A stretch of DNA of 64,000 bases from Cercospora beticola (taxonomy: Eukaryota > Ascomycota > Dothideomycetes > Mycosphaerellales > Mycosphaerellaceae), in assembly GCF_033473495.1 (NCBI RefSeq), contig NC_088938.1, positions 1,426,001-1,490,000 of the forward strand, written 5' to 3'. The position numbers were made by a program, and so were the translations under genes. A model generated the notes under the pieces. The model was not told the origin of the DNA. It saw nothing but the letters and a program-made list of their open reading frames with translations, and did no database searches. Shown in pieces: positions 39,594-50,302 of the stretch (position 1 is its first letter; each line of letters opens with the position of its first letter).

Positions 39594-42191
39594 TCATGTG
39601 TCGAGCCCGACCTTTTCAGGGTCCTCGTCTCTATACCTTTCATTTCTGGCCGGATGCGCTCTGTCCGTGCTGCCTCTGCTGTTGCCACTCGAGCTTCCTT
39701 CGCCAAAGTTCTCGTGGTCATCTTCATCATCAGTTCCGATATCAAAGGCCTCGGCCTCATCTGTGTCGCTGCCCTCAGCGAATGCATTGTAGAGGTCTTT
39801 GCCCTTATTACGTGGCTTGCCGCTGGCGCGGCCTTTGCCTGCGAGCGGTGCCGACTCGTCTGGATCGTCCTGTTCGACCATCTCGAACTCGCCCAAGTCT
39901 CCCAGTCTGCGTCGCTTACGTCGGACACAGAGCATCCAGACAGCGAGAGCCATCAGGAACGTCAGAATGAGGAATGCTGCACCATAAATCCAATAAATCG
40001 TCTTGCGTGATACCCCAAATGTCGGCCATTTGGACGGAAGGAAGGAGTTTGTGTCCTCATCTGCAACGGATGTTGGCTCGTCGCCCTCCACTGCGCCCGG
40101 AGTGTCTTGCGCTGCTGGCGCGGTGGCGATAGGCTTCGGCTTCGTAGGACGGTTTGGATGATCAGTGGGGTTGCCAATCGGTGCGCCGTGGGCATCGGTG
40201 GGGTGAGCGACGGATGTCGTGTGAGCAGTCGCCGTTTGGGTCGGGACAACGTAGACATCGTGATTGTCATCATCGTGGTCTGTTGGCATGGGCAGGAGAG
40301 CCTGTTTCTCGCCGTCGATCGACTCACCCCAGAGCTTGAAGTGCCAATCAATGAAAGTGCCCTGGTGGGAGTTCTTGCGAGTGTCCTTGACGATGACAGT
40401 CCATTTTCCAACACCCGACTCACCCCAGTGTGCCACAGTCATGAAGGTCCAGTCGACGTAGCCGCTTCGTGCGTTATCGTTTCGACGATGGGTAGCAATT
40501 TCGGATTTGATCCCAGATGGACTGATCAAGTCAACAGACAGATCACCGCGGCGCGTGTGTTTGACGTTCATAGTCACAGTTACGTGCTCGACACGCTCGA
40601 GGTTGGCCTCCTTCAAGTGCTCCTCGGTCACCTCGAAAGTCGATGCCAATCCATCCTGGCCTTCGGGAATGGCTTGCTTGACATGCAGCCATGGACTGAA
40701 GTACCATGCCTGTGGTTTCACGTTGGTCCAATTCTTCGCCGCCTCAACGAAAGCCCACGCATCTGCCTTGCCGTAACCGTATTGATGGCTGAACTCGCGA
40801 CCGATGGCCTTGTTCATTTGCCAGTCATCGCCTTGGTCAAGCTTGACAGCGTTGAGGACAGTGATCCACTGGAAGTCTCTCCAGGTAAGCTTTGGATTTA
40901 CCTCGAGCATAAGAGCGTAGATTCCTGCGACGAGAGGACCAGCAGCAGACGTGCCACCGTGATTCACGTAGCACTTGTCCGCACCGACATCAGTAGTGTG
41001 GATGGCATCGCCAGAGCCTGAGGAGTAGGTCACGACCAGTTGTGCTGAGCACTTTTCGCTGTAGTACGGGTGCAGACCTTTGCGATCGATGCCTCCGACA
41101 CTGACAGAATAGATGGAATTCGTGTAGCCGTCAAAGTTGCAGTTATCATCGTTGGCGGCTCCATTGCCAATGGCGAAGACGTAAATGCTGCCCAGGCCAC
41201 CACGACCTTTTTGCACACCCTGAACCAGGGCTCTCCGGATCAGAATGCCAGGCGCCTCCATCGCGGTTCCATCATCCGGCGGGCCCCATGAACACGAGTA
41301 GATGTGGTTTTGCTGGTACGCGTAAATCATCGCCTCGGCTTCGTCGGCGTCGGAGATGACTTTACTAAGGATACGAACGCCAGCAACGCGTCCGCCGTAT
41401 GCCACGCCGACACCACACACGTCGTTCTTCACGGCAGAGATCTCGCCAGCACATCTTGTCCCGTGTCGATCGTCAGAGAGTCTGGGGAGGGGATCTGGCC
41501 CAGGATCGTTGTAATCCCAGCTACCGGCGGCGAAGTAGCTGTCTTTCAAGTCGTTGCTGTGGAAATCGAGACCATCGTCTACGATACAGACTGTGCTGCC
41601 ATTTCCAGTGACGCCATCCATCCACACGCCGGTGACGTTGATGTCGTGTCCCACTTCAATATTGTTGAACAGATGCCATTGCTCTCTGAATATGGGATCG
41701 GTGATGCTCAAGTTCAAGGCCACCTCATTCTGCTGCGCAACAGCGGCTTCGTCAAACTGCGCTCCCCCACCGAAGTTGCCCTGTCGGAGTATCTTGTTGA
41801 GGTAGTCTAGCGAAGGGGCATTTCGCTTCTCGAGGGGAAATCGTTTGTGCAGCTCTTGCTTCTTCGATAGCCGCACAGAGTCGAGGACATGTGGGGCGTC
41901 GGCGCCAGCTTCTCGTTTCCGCCGCCGCCTTTTGAGGTCGGCCTTGAGTGTGGTGATGTGATCGTAATCGTGTTTCCGGTCTGCGGTGCGGAAGATGTAG
42001 TGGTCGTCCAGCTCGCCCAGGGGCCCGTCGTACTCGAGGCCGATTTCTCTGGCGGCTGTCTCGGGGTCCTGCCCAGGCCGAATGTGTACTGCATAGTAAT
42101 CGAATGTCTCGTAATCGCGTATCCGTCGTGGAGCGTCTGCTGCGCAAGCTGTGGCAGCCAGCAATGTGGGAAGGAGACTCGACCACTTCAT
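39594..42191 (-). CDS. KEX2: Kexin, pro-hormone-convertase-type serine protease
   Basis: A Golgi-resident Ca-dependent protease that cuts after Lys-Arg in secretory precursors. One exon, 865 residues. Signal peptide 1-18 (LLPTLLAATACAADA) precedes a prodomain with a RRRRKR cluster (88-93) and a maturation site EKR (about 121-123). The subtilisin domain has Asp205 (IVDDG), His243 (DDRHGTRC), oxyanion Asn343 (AIGNGA) and Ser415 (GGTSAAGP). A P/Homo-B domain follows, then a Thr/Pro-rich stalk, one membrane helix (YWIYGAAFLILTFLMALAVWML), a basic stop (RRKRRR) and a long acidic cytosolic tail for Golgi retention. The start at 42191 is the first ATG and begins the signal peptide. Confidence 0.97.
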   Translation of the reverse strand: MKWSSLLPTLLAATACAADAPRRIRDYETFDYYAVHIRPGQDPETAAREIGLEYDGPLGELDDHYIFRTADRKHDYDHITTLKADLKRRRRKREAGADAPHVLDSVRLSKKQELHKRFPLEKRNAPSLDYLNKILRQGNFGGGAQFDEAAVAQQNEVALNLSITDPIFREQWHLFNNIEVGHDINVTGVWMDGVTGNGSTVCIVDDGLDFHSNDLKDSYFAAGSWDYNDPGPDPLPRLSDDRHGTRCAGEISAVKNDVCGVGVAYGGRVAGVRILSKVISDADEAEAMIYAYQQNHIYSCSWGPPDDGTAMEAPGILIRRALVQGVQKGRGGLGSIYVFAIGNGAANDDNCNFDGYTNSIYSVSVGGIDRKGLHPYYSEKCSAQLVVTYSSGSGDAIHTTDVGADKCYVNHGGTSAAGPLVAGIYALMLEVNPKLTWRDFQWITVLNAVKLDQGDDWQMNKAIGREFSHQYGYGKADAWAFVEAAKNWTNVKPQAWYFSPWLHVKQAIPEGQDGLASTFEVTEEHLKEANLERVEHVTVTMNVKHTRRGDLSVDLISPSGIKSEIATHRRNDNARSGYVDWTFMTVAHWGESGVGKWTVIVKDTRKNSHQGTFIDWHFKLWGESIDGEKQALLPMPTDHDDDNHDVYVVPTQTATAHTTSVAHPTDAHGAPIGNPTDHPNRPTKPKPIATAPAAQDTPGAVEGDEPTSVADEDTNSFLPSKWPTFGVSRKTIYWIYGAAFLILTFLMALAVWMLCVRRKRRRLGDLGEFEMVEQDDPDESAPLAGKGRASGKPRNKGKDLYNAFAEGSDTDEAEAFDIGTDDEDDHENFGEGSSSGNSRGSTDRAHPARNERYRDEDPEKVGLDT

Positions 42192-42965
42192 GGTGATGGA
42201 TGAAGCAGCAGGCGGGGAATGGGGTGGAGGAGGCAAGTCTCACGTCGCCATCCGACACGCGACACGAACGGCGGAGGCAGTGCAGACGGGGAGGAGTGCG
42301 AATGAGGTGAGATGCTTGAGCAAGATGGAGAGGTGTCCGGTTGGCAGTGCTGCACTGGAAAGCCAATAGAGTTTATGTGTCCGGACTGAGCGTGGGCGCT
42401 CTTTGTGTCGTTCGGCGCCCGCGCACCACTCCGCAGCTCCCAGGGATCGGTGAAACACGCGTGTGGAGCAGGAGTCCGGCGAAATTGCCATCGACCAAAC
42501 CACTCACCTCGCGCGCTGCTGACTGCGCAATACTCCGGCCGCGGTGCAGCGGTACATAATGCATCAGCGCGCAAAGGCAGGCAGCATGGATGGGCATGCG
42601 CGACATGTGCGGCTGGCGCAGACACGTGCGCGCGCGAGGATCGCCTCCGTCATGGCTTCAGATGCAGATGCAGCAGCTGCAGCAGAAGTTGGCCGTCCAG
42701 CCACCGAATAAGGTGCAGTACATGGGCGACGACATCAGCGCCCGACCTCCCCATTCTCCTCTGCTCCCCTTTGGCCCTCTCTCCTTGGATCGCATATCGT
42801 GCGCGTACATCGCAATGCCTTGTGCCACCCGTTGACCGGCAGCGTTGCGTCTGCAGGAAGCGGCTGACTGCCGCTCGAAGGATGCCCTCGACTTAACAAT
42901 AGAAGCACAGCTCCGCATGGAACGCGCGACTCATGTAGAGCTCGAGAAGATCCAATACCACCGCC
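42192..42965. other. Divergent intergenic region between kexin and PhoD-like genes
   Basis: About 0.77 kb of promoter and 5' UTR for both genes. Short frames on both strands appear accidental. Confidence 0.5.
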
Positions 42966-45900
42966 ATGTCTCACGAACGCCGACAGAGCGGTCTCTGGTC
43001 GCGCAATCCCGAGACCGATGTTTTCGAGCAGCTCCCCAGCAACGCTCCCTACCAGTATTACGTGCCTCCCGGCAATCCCAAACGCTCCTTCTCAGACCGT
43101 ACCGCACCGCCGCAAAATGCTCCCACCGGCACCGCGAGGGCCAATTCGCGACGGAAGGAGCGCAGCAACACGCTCGACGCACCACCCACCAATCCACTGA
43201 GAGTCGTCAACCCAGACGATGAGTTCAGAACCACCTTCCCAGACCCCGATGCCGAGCCGAAGCCTGCCTTGAAGGTGGATCCCAACTATGTGCCTACGAA
43301 TGTGCGCTCGAAGCCCTGGAGTCCCGATCTCATGTCTCCCAGGACCGTCGATGTGACTCAGTCGTCCAAGCAGCGACAAGCCAGCAACGCCAGCAACGTC
43401 TCGGAGCATGTGAGACGAGGCTCCGTACCCGATCGCAGTCCGTTGCAGAACCTCGAGACATGGAGCAAGGAGGAGAAGCGAGCAAGAGTTGCGCATGCAG
43501 AGGAGCGTGCGCGGCAGAAGAGCATTGCGAGCGGCAGAGGGGAGGCAGGACTTGACAGAAATGGCAGAATACGCAACGACAAAGCAAGAGTGGTCAGCGA
43601 CAGTACGGGGAGACGACCCAGCCAGAGCGAGAGACCGCGCAATGCCTCGGAAAGTCAAGCAGAAGCGGGCGTGCGACGTTTTCAAGATGCGAGGGACTCT
43701 TTGCTCAGAGAGAATATAACCCCTACAACCCCGAGAGAGAATCCCGTGGCGCAGGTCGCCAACCAGTCCAGGACCTACGAACGCGCTCCAGACCAGCCGC
43801 CGCAGCCAGCATCGACGACCGCACCTCGAGGCTCGACCGATATTGGCCGATCAGAAAGTCGCAAGTATCGTGCCAAGAACGCCGGCTTCGCAGGTGCTGA
43901 TGCGGCTGCATGGAGTGGTCCCTCGATTTCGAGCGCAGGCTACTCGCCAGGCGCCGCTGAGCGTGGAAAGGTCGCGTACGAGAAACGCAAGAGTCAGATT
44001 CAGAGTGAAGCCGCGCAGTCTCCAGCCAGTCCTCTTTCACCGAGCAGTGGCAAGGACGGATGCAGTGTTGCCAGAAGCAACAGCAAGAAGCTACAGAAAC
44101 GATCACCAGATGGTCGCAAAACTGACAACAGTACGCGAGATGCTCTGTATACCGGTCGCATGGGCGGTCTTTCTGGCACTAAGAAGGAGTGTCAAGCTGC
44201 GGAAGCAAATCTGCCATCGGACCCGGTGCCTCGAGCAGCGGTAGTGAATCCGCATCCCGAGGATGGTGTGCGGTATGCCCAACCACCTCAAACTGCGAAC
44301 GCGCAGCAGGCGAGACAGCAAGTCGGGTTTTCAACAGACGCAGCGGCAACCCACGAAAAGCAGCATCATGCCATCCGAGGATTCTTCCACCACGATCACG
44401 ACCAGCGTCGTAGCTATCAACCAACAGCCAAGCCTTTGGAGGATTGGCGGAACGCGAAACCAGCCGTACTGACAGCAGACGACATCGAGTTCGAAAAGGC
44501 AGTTGCGAACGTGGGTCAAGAGGACAGCAATGCTCCGTGGTGGGAGAAGAGCCACAAAAGATCAAGCTCTGGCGGCTCTAAGCCGATCCCTGACATGGCA
44601 CAGCTTGATGGACCGTATGAAGAGAAAGCGAACGGCTTTCAGCCTCGACTGTTCCTGAAATGTGGCCCGCTTCTGCGCTACACTGGCATACGGCAGCAGA
44701 CTGTCCGCAATCAGCGCACCAACGTGGTCTCGCAACGAGAAGTGTGGAAGGGCACCGTCATGATTGTCACTGAAGACGATCAGTCCGACCTGGCCCGGAC
44801 TCCTGTCCTGCGCCTGTTCGCTCAGCCGATGGACTTACACACGCCTCCGCCGCAGCACCTCCTTGAAAGTGGCCATGAGCTCCCACCCGAGTATGAGGAT
44901 CCGGTCGCCGGACAAGTCAAGCTCTCTCGTACAGGCCGAGCACTCTACGTACGGCCAGTACATGACATCGAAGGCGACGTCGATCTGTCTCGCGAGGAGA
45001 ATAATTCAGGACTCTTCTCAGCGCAACGTACCCCCGTGCTTGGGCCACAGGCCACGATGGGATCAGACGGTCGACCGACCCAGCATATCACGTTTCAGGA
45101 TAAATCGCGAATTAAGAAACGCGACGGCGAGCGGGCGAGCAAGTATCGCGAGACGAAGGCTGTACGTTTGCACAGCGAGCGCGGCTTCACGTTCTGGCGC
45201 TTCAGCATCGAAATCGAGCTCGCAAGTCAGCAAACCCGCGTAGCGTATCGAATCAACAAAGGACCTGCCATCGGGTTTTGGGTGCCTGCACGGGGTGAAT
45301 CGATGAACATCATGTTCCACTCTTGCAACGGCTTCTCCATGTCTGTCGATAGCAACACCTTCTCCGGCCCAGATCCGCTCTGGCGAGATGTCTTGAATCG
45401 TCACCAGGCTCGACCATTCCATGTCATGATTGGAGGAGGCGATCAGATTTACAACGATGCTGCAATGCGGGATACGGAGCTGTTTAGGGAATGGCTCCAG
45501 ACCAAGAATCCGCAGTACAAGCATGAGGCTGATTTCAGCATTGAGATGCAGGAAGAGCTCGAGGAGTTCTACCTGCATCGTTACTCCATGTGGTTTAGTC
45601 AAGGTTTGTTCAGCATGGCGAATTCTCAAATACCGATGGTCAACATGTGGGACGATCACGACATCATTGATGGGTATGGCAGTTATCCACATCACTTCAT
45701 GAGCACGCGGATCTTCACAGGCCTGGGTGCGGTGGCCTACAAGTATTACATGCTATTTCAACATCAGAGTGTTGCTGCTGAGACAGAGAAGGAGGAGCCC
45801 AGTTGGCTACTTGGACGCTCACCAGGACCGTATATCAATGAGAGGTCACGGAGCTTGTTTATGAGTCTTGGCCGCCACGTCGCTTTCTTGGGACTCGACT

Positions 45901-47981
45901 GCCGCACAGAACGCATGCGTGACGAGATCCTGAGCCAGGAAACGTACGATGCTATCTTCGACCGGTGCCGCGCGGAGCTTGTGAAAGGCGAAACGAAACA
46001 CTTGATCGTACTGCTTGGTGTACCCATTGCATATCCTCGACTCAATTTTCTGGAAAACATCTTGACGAGCAAGGTCATGGACCCAATCAAGGCCATTGGT
46101 CGAACAGGTATGCTTGGGGGCTTCGTTAACAAGTTCGATGGGGGCGTCGAGATTCTGGACGACTTGGACGATCATTGGACCGCGAAACACCACAAGGCCG
46201 AGCGCAACTGGTTCATACAAGAACTACAAGAGCTGGCTGCAGAGAAGAGTGTTCGTATCACCATCCTTGGTGGGGATGTTCATTTGGGCGCTATTGGACG
46301 ATTCTTCAGCAACGGCAAGCTTGGTCTTCCCAAGGACAAGGACCACCGATATATTCCCAACGTCATATCATCGGCCATTGTCAACACGCCACCCCCGGTC
46401 ATGATGGCAGATGTGCTCAATAAGAGGAACAAGATCCACCATCTGGATGCCGATACCGATGAAGACATGATTCCCGTATTCAGTCATGATGTCGACGGAA
46501 GCAGGAGGAACAATAATCATCTACTTCCCAGAAGGAATTTCTGCGTGATCAGAGAATACGTGCCAGGCTCAACGCCGCCCTCGTCACCAAAGCTCCGTGC
46601 TAGTCCGTCGGCAAACCTGCAGCAGTTTGACGGCACTAGCGGAGAGTACAAGCGAACCCGTGGCAATGATAGAAGATTTCCACCAGGGAGTATGAAGCGC
46701 ACAATGAGTCTCACTCGCGGGCCTGCTGCCTTGGTTAGGAGACTAAGCAGCTCATCGAAGAAAGGACCACCGCCGGTCTCGCTGCCGCTGGAGCATACAA
46801 GGCCGTACAACGACGATGATCGCAAGGCATCAAGCATACAGAGGTCTTCGAGTATGTCGGCAGCCGACAGAGGCGGCAGCCAATATTCGGGCAATGTGAG
46901 GCATGATCCGAACATCCCGCCTGAGAGGCCCTCGTTTCAACGTCGTCCAACAAATTTGTCAGAAAAAACTCCGCGGCGATTTTCCTTCGTGGGCAAGAAC
47001 AATCAGAGTGGGCTTGATAGTACCGCCGACGGTGCTGACGCCGCCGAGCACGTGAATCTTGAAGGCGGGCTGGACATCTCGCTATGCATGGAAGTCGACC
47101 AGCACAATCCGGCGGGCACGACTGTCCCGTACAGGCTCTTAGTCCCGGCGCTTTGGTACGAAGGCTCTGGTGATCCAAATGTCGCCAAGTTCCAGCCTCA
47201 CAGGAGGAGCTTAATGGAACGTCTGCGACTTAACAGGAAGCGCGAGGCTCTTGATGGACCTGAAGATGCTGTCGCTGGAGCTACTGCCGAGCATGAAGAT
47301 AATACGGAGTACAGCGAGTATCGGGGAACCACTGATGGCAGCCGAACTCCAAGTCCAGACTTCCGAACTCAGAAGAACACTGCTCTCAACTCGAACCCGA
47401 ACACGGGCGTCAGTCATGCGGCTGTCGGCATGGGTCTGACCAGTACTGGACGCGGTGCATATCAAACTCGCCAACTTAGTGACGGATACGGCAGTGCTGG
47501 TCAACTCATGAATCACACGCCAAGACTTCCGTCTGCAAGTCCGCAACGTGGTGTCGATCCATATCAGAACGGTTACAACCTCTCAGGACCACCCATTGGT
47601 TCGCAGAACCAACAATATACCGACAGCACTGCCTACCCACAATCCGGTTACCGGCGGACAGCTGCGCCTGGATCAGCTCCTATCACCGCTGCACAGGGTA
47701 ATCGAGGACCCTACGGCCGTTCGCCGCCTGGGCAAAAGAGTCAGGGCAGATATGATGGTACCCATCACGGCTACGATAGTACTGGTAGCTTGACTGGCAG
47801 TGAGGATTTTGAAGAAGAGCACATGGGACGAGACCGACTCCCGCAACGTTCAGGAAGCAAGGCGGAACGATTCTTTGGCGTTGGAGCTGGAAGACAGAGC
47901 TTGGATCAGGGTCGGCCAAACGAAGTCGACTTTGGAAGAAGTGATAGTAAGAGGAAAGCCGGATGGAAGATTTGGAAATGA
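42966..47981 (+). CDS. PhoD-like phosphatase domain protein, large fungal type
   Basis: A 1671-residue protein in one exon. The metallophosphatase core lies at about residues 620-1190. GGGDQIYND (around 825), NMWDDHDIIDGYG (around 895) and ILGGDVHLG (around 1100) supply the metal ligands of a PhoD/calcineurin-like site. The N-terminal 500 residues are disordered, rich in Arg, Ser and Pro with an RRQSGLW start, and the C-terminal 480 residues are again disordered (Ser, Tyr, Gly), ending in basic FGRSDSKRKAGWKIWK. There is no signal peptide, so this is intracellular rather than a secreted alkaline phosphatase. Substrate and site are unknown; long disordered tails suggest regulation or membrane/cell-end association. 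Confidence 0.9.
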   Translation: MSHERRQSGLWSRNPETDVFEQLPSNAPYQYYVPPGNPKRSFSDRTAPPQNAPTGTARANSRRKERSNTLDAPPTNPLRVVNPDDEFRTTFPDPDAEPKPALKVDPNYVPTNVRSKPWSPDLMSPRTVDVTQSSKQRQASNASNVSEHVRRGSVPDRSPLQNLETWSKEEKRARVAHAEERARQKSIASGRGEAGLDRNGRIRNDKARVVSDSTGRRPSQSERPRNASESQAEAGVRRFQDARDSLLRENITPTTPRENPVAQVANQSRTYERAPDQPPQPASTTAPRGSTDIGRSESRKYRAKNAGFAGADAAAWSGPSISSAGYSPGAAERGKVAYEKRKSQIQSEAAQSPASPLSPSSGKDGCSVARSNSKKLQKRSPDGRKTDNSTRDALYTGRMGGLSGTKKECQAAEANLPSDPVPRAAVVNPHPEDGVRYAQPPQTANAQQARQQVGFSTDAAATHEKQHHAIRGFFHHDHDQRRSYQPTAKPLEDWRNAKPAVLTADDIEFEKAVANVGQEDSNAPWWEKSHKRSSSGGSKPIPDMAQLDGPYEEKANGFQPRLFLKCGPLLRYTGIRQQTVRNQRTNVVSQREVWKGTVMIVTEDDQSDLARTPVLRLFAQPMDLHTPPPQHLLESGHELPPEYEDPVAGQVKLSRTGRALYVRPVHDIEGDVDLSREENNSGLFSAQRTPVLGPQATMGSDGRPTQHITFQDKSRIKKRDGERASKYRETKAVRLHSERGFTFWRFSIEIELASQQTRVAYRINKGPAIGFWVPARGESMNIMFHSCNGFSMSVDSNTFSGPDPLWRDVLNRHQARPFHVMIGGGDQIYNDAAMRDTELFREWLQTKNPQYKHEADFSIEMQEELEEFYLHRYSMWFSQGLFSMANSQIPMVNMWDDHDIIDGYGSYPHHFMSTRIFTGLGAVAYKYYMLFQHQSVAAETEKEEPSWLLGRSPGPYINERSRSLFMSLGRHVAFLGLDCRTERMRDEILSQETYDAIFDRCRAELVKGETKHLIVLLGVPIAYPRLNFLENILTSKVMDPIKAIGRTGMLGGFVNKFDGGVEILDDLDDHWTAKHHKAERNWFIQELQELAAEKSVRITILGGDVHLGAIGRFFSNGKLGLPKDKDHRYIPNVISSAIVNTPPPVMMADVLNKRNKIHHLDADTDEDMIPVFSHDVDGSRRNNNHLLPRRNFCVIREYVPGSTPPSSPKLRASPSANLQQFDGTSGEYKRTRGNDRRFPPGSMKRTMSLTRGPAALVRRLSSSSKKGPPPVSLPLEHTRPYNDDDRKASSIQRSSSMSAADRGGSQYSGNVRHDPNIPPERPSFQRRPTNLSEKTPRRFSFVGKNNQSGLDSTADGADAAEHVNLEGGLDISLCMEVDQHNPAGTTVPYRLLVPALWYEGSGDPNVAKFQPHRRSLMERLRLNRKREALDGPEDAVAGATAEHEDNTEYSEYRGTTDGSRTPSPDFRTQKNTALNSNPNTGVSHAAVGMGLTSTGRGAYQTRQLSDGYGSAGQLMNHTPRLPSASPQRGVDPYQNGYNLSGPPIGSQNQQYTDSTAYPQSGYRRTAAPGSAPITAAQGNRGPYGRSPPGQKSQGRYDGTHHGYDSTGSLTGSEDFEEEHMGRDRLPQRSGSKAERFFGVGAGRQSLDQGRPNEVDFGRSDSKRKAGWKIWK

Positions 47982-49072
47982 TGAGGTGTGGTTGGATAGT
48001 GGTGAGGTGTAGGCGTCCTCTTTTTGTTTTACTGGTTTTGTAATTACGGACGTTGACTGACGTCTGAGTATTTTATGACTTGTATTACTCTATCATCTCC
48101 AAGCCGCCCTCTCACTCTTCACCGACTTTGCAGGTTTCGTGGCATGGCAAGTGAGATGCGAGTCGGATTGCAAGCCGCTGTTGTGGCTGTGCCTTCTGCG
48201 CCTTCTGGAAATCTGCTGCGCGCGGCTGTGCTATGCTGTGTTACCCCTTGCCTATGTTCCCCGAGGAGTACAGCAGCTGGGGAACCTTCGGGGCGATCGG
48301 AACGACCGCGTCTGGCGCTTATCACTGTGTTCTTGCCGTGCACCTGGACTCGAAATATAGCTGCTTGAGCGGCCTACTGCAGGCTGCCCTTCGGCTGGAA
48401 CGCTCGCCTTCCTACCGGATACCTGGAAACCATACGCGTGAGCGGACTGCTGCAGACGATGAACTGCCTCCGTCTCGCCTGGAAGCTCGCGTGAACCTGG
48501 TCACTACCTTCTCTTTCCGAGCACTTGGAATTCCTGCGCATGAGCGGGCTACTGCAGACGGGTTCCTCCTCCTTCTCGGCTGGAACACTCGCCTGGAGCG
48601 GCAGACGACATCCCCGAAGAGCTTGAAAGATCTCCAATGACGGCACTGGTGGCACTTGTGGGAAGCAGTGTGGCACAACGTGGAGCGGATCGTGGCCCGG
48701 GTGGAAACCGTGGCTCACTGGCGCTGGCAAACATGTGCCGAATGTGTTGTGCTTCACGGACCGCCTGGGCCTTTTCTTCCTATTCGTTCCAACGTCAGAG
48801 AAGGATGTGCCATGTGCCGATGCGCGTGGGAGATCTGGCATTTCGGAGTTCTGGAGAGCTGCAGGGTGCATGTCGCGAGGATGTTGCGAGATCCACGTCG
48901 GTCATACTATCGTCGAGATTTTCTGGCGTCGGTGTCTCTTTTGTGACGAGGGTTGCCTTGAGGCCGGTGGACGAGATGAGGTGTGACCGGACGCTGGGAG
49001 AGTATAAGAAGATGGAACGTTTCTCGAGAGGCCCTCACGTTCAAGTACAGAGCGATCGACAAGAAAAGCAAC
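47982..49072. other. Intergenic with degenerate tandem repeat
   Basis: No gene is accepted. The part around 48.34-48.61 kb is repetitive. Open frames here on both strands read through the repeat and carry no family motif. Confidence 0.45.
48345..48610. repeat. Three-unit degenerate tandem repeat
   Basis: GAGCGG followed by CTACTGCAG or CTGCTGCAG starts at 48367, 48440 and 48543. In each unit it is preceded by a TGGA...TGAGCGG stretch and followed by a CTGGAA(C/G)(G/C)CTCGC-like or GGCTGGAACACTCGCC block. Spacing is about 73 and 103 bases. Similar flanks show the units arose by duplication. Confidence 0.6.
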
Positions 49073-49924
49073 ATGACTTTCGTCGAGAACGACAGCAAAT
49101 TTTGGGAGCCTGACCTCATGCTCGATTGGTCTCAATGCTTTGATCATACATTCTCATTCCGCGATGAGGACTTCGCAACAACACTCGTCGATCAGGTCAT
49201 GCCGCCTTGCAACATGAAGGGACCAATTACTCCATGCCTAGAGTCTTGTGATTGTCTCCTGGACTGGCCGGCGAGCGCGTGTTGTGGAGCGGGCTGGGTT
49301 GCCGCTGCTACTGACGATTTCCATGCAACACTTCAAACCAGTCATCCATCTCTAGCGTTCGATGCTTTGGCGGGCAATTGGCCTGGGGATGTGTTGCTCG
49401 CCAACCCAATCAGTCAACAGGAGCTCAAGGCAACGACACCAAACTCAATATCTTCGACCAGTCCCAGCAGTATCGACGTCCCGGTTGTCAAGTAAGTTGT
49501 CCACACTGCAGCTCTCAAGCCGTACTAAGTCCTTGTTAGACATCGTCGACGATTACGGCCGTACTCATGCTGTTCATGCAGTAAAACATTTGCATTTCCC
49601 AAAGACCTGCGTCGACACAGATTGACTCATTCGAACTCAAAATCACATAAATGCCCCGTCCGCACGTGCAGATATCATGAGCAAGGTTTCTCGCGAATGG
49701 ACAATTGCTCACGGCATGTCCAAAGAGCACATCCGGAGATAAGCCCAACGTTGAGACAAACAGACCTATCGATGGCAGAATTCCCGCCTCATGGAGACGT
49801 ACCTTGGGAGACGAATGCAACATACGCGTCCCCAGGAGCGGTCGAAACAGCAAGAAAGATGCGGCCGCACGCGGACTTTCGTGCGGCATACATCAATGAT
49901 TGCCAAGCATACACCTTGGCATGA
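49073..49924 (+). CDS. C2H2 zinc-finger protein
   Basis: Exons 49073-49491 and 49540-49924 (48-bp intron with a TACTAAG branch site) give 267 residues. The zinc fingers appear only after splicing. Finger 1 is Cys150-x2-Cys153-x12-His166-x3-His170; finger 2 is Cys178-x4-Cys183-x15-His199-x4-His204. The N-terminal 139 residues are acidic and Cys/Asp-rich (DLMLDWSQCFDHTF, SCDCLLDWPASACCGAGW), possibly an activation or interaction region. The C-terminal 60 residues are unstructured. Two-finger proteins of this type are usually DNA-binding regulators in filamentous fungi; targets are unknown. The start at 49073 is the first ATG in the frame. Confidence 0.8.
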
Positions 49925-50302
49925 CGGAGCTTTCACGTATGCTATGCTGCTTGAACGATCTCACTTGTCTGGATTTGTTATGCCTGTGGACCTGTGCGAC
50001 TGCTTTCTCGTGCCGGGGGTTCTCTCTATCCGAGGTGATTCGCTACATCTGCCTTGGCATCAAGCTCGACGGCTATATGGATTGTAACTCATTACGCCTC
50101 CACGACAACTGGGTCCAGCAAGGGAGTGTTATCTCCAAACTCCGCTAGAGCTCGATGACGACGCGTCGCAGAGATGATACCGCAGGCAGTGCGATGATCC
50201 ACAGGAGAAGATGTATAAGAGCATGAAGAGAACGCCCCAAGACATGTTGTCCATCAACCACTGCTTCCTTGACCAACATTTCATCGAACGACACTTCACA
50301 CT
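49925..50302. other. Intergenic / promoter of zinc ADH
   Basis: No coding feature is recognised between the zinc-finger gene and the ADH gene on the same strand. Confidence 0.45.

Noticed and set aside
48374..48871. Minus-strand frame of 165 codons
   Set aside because: It is a translation of the degenerate tandem repeat and its flank, with no recognisable domain.
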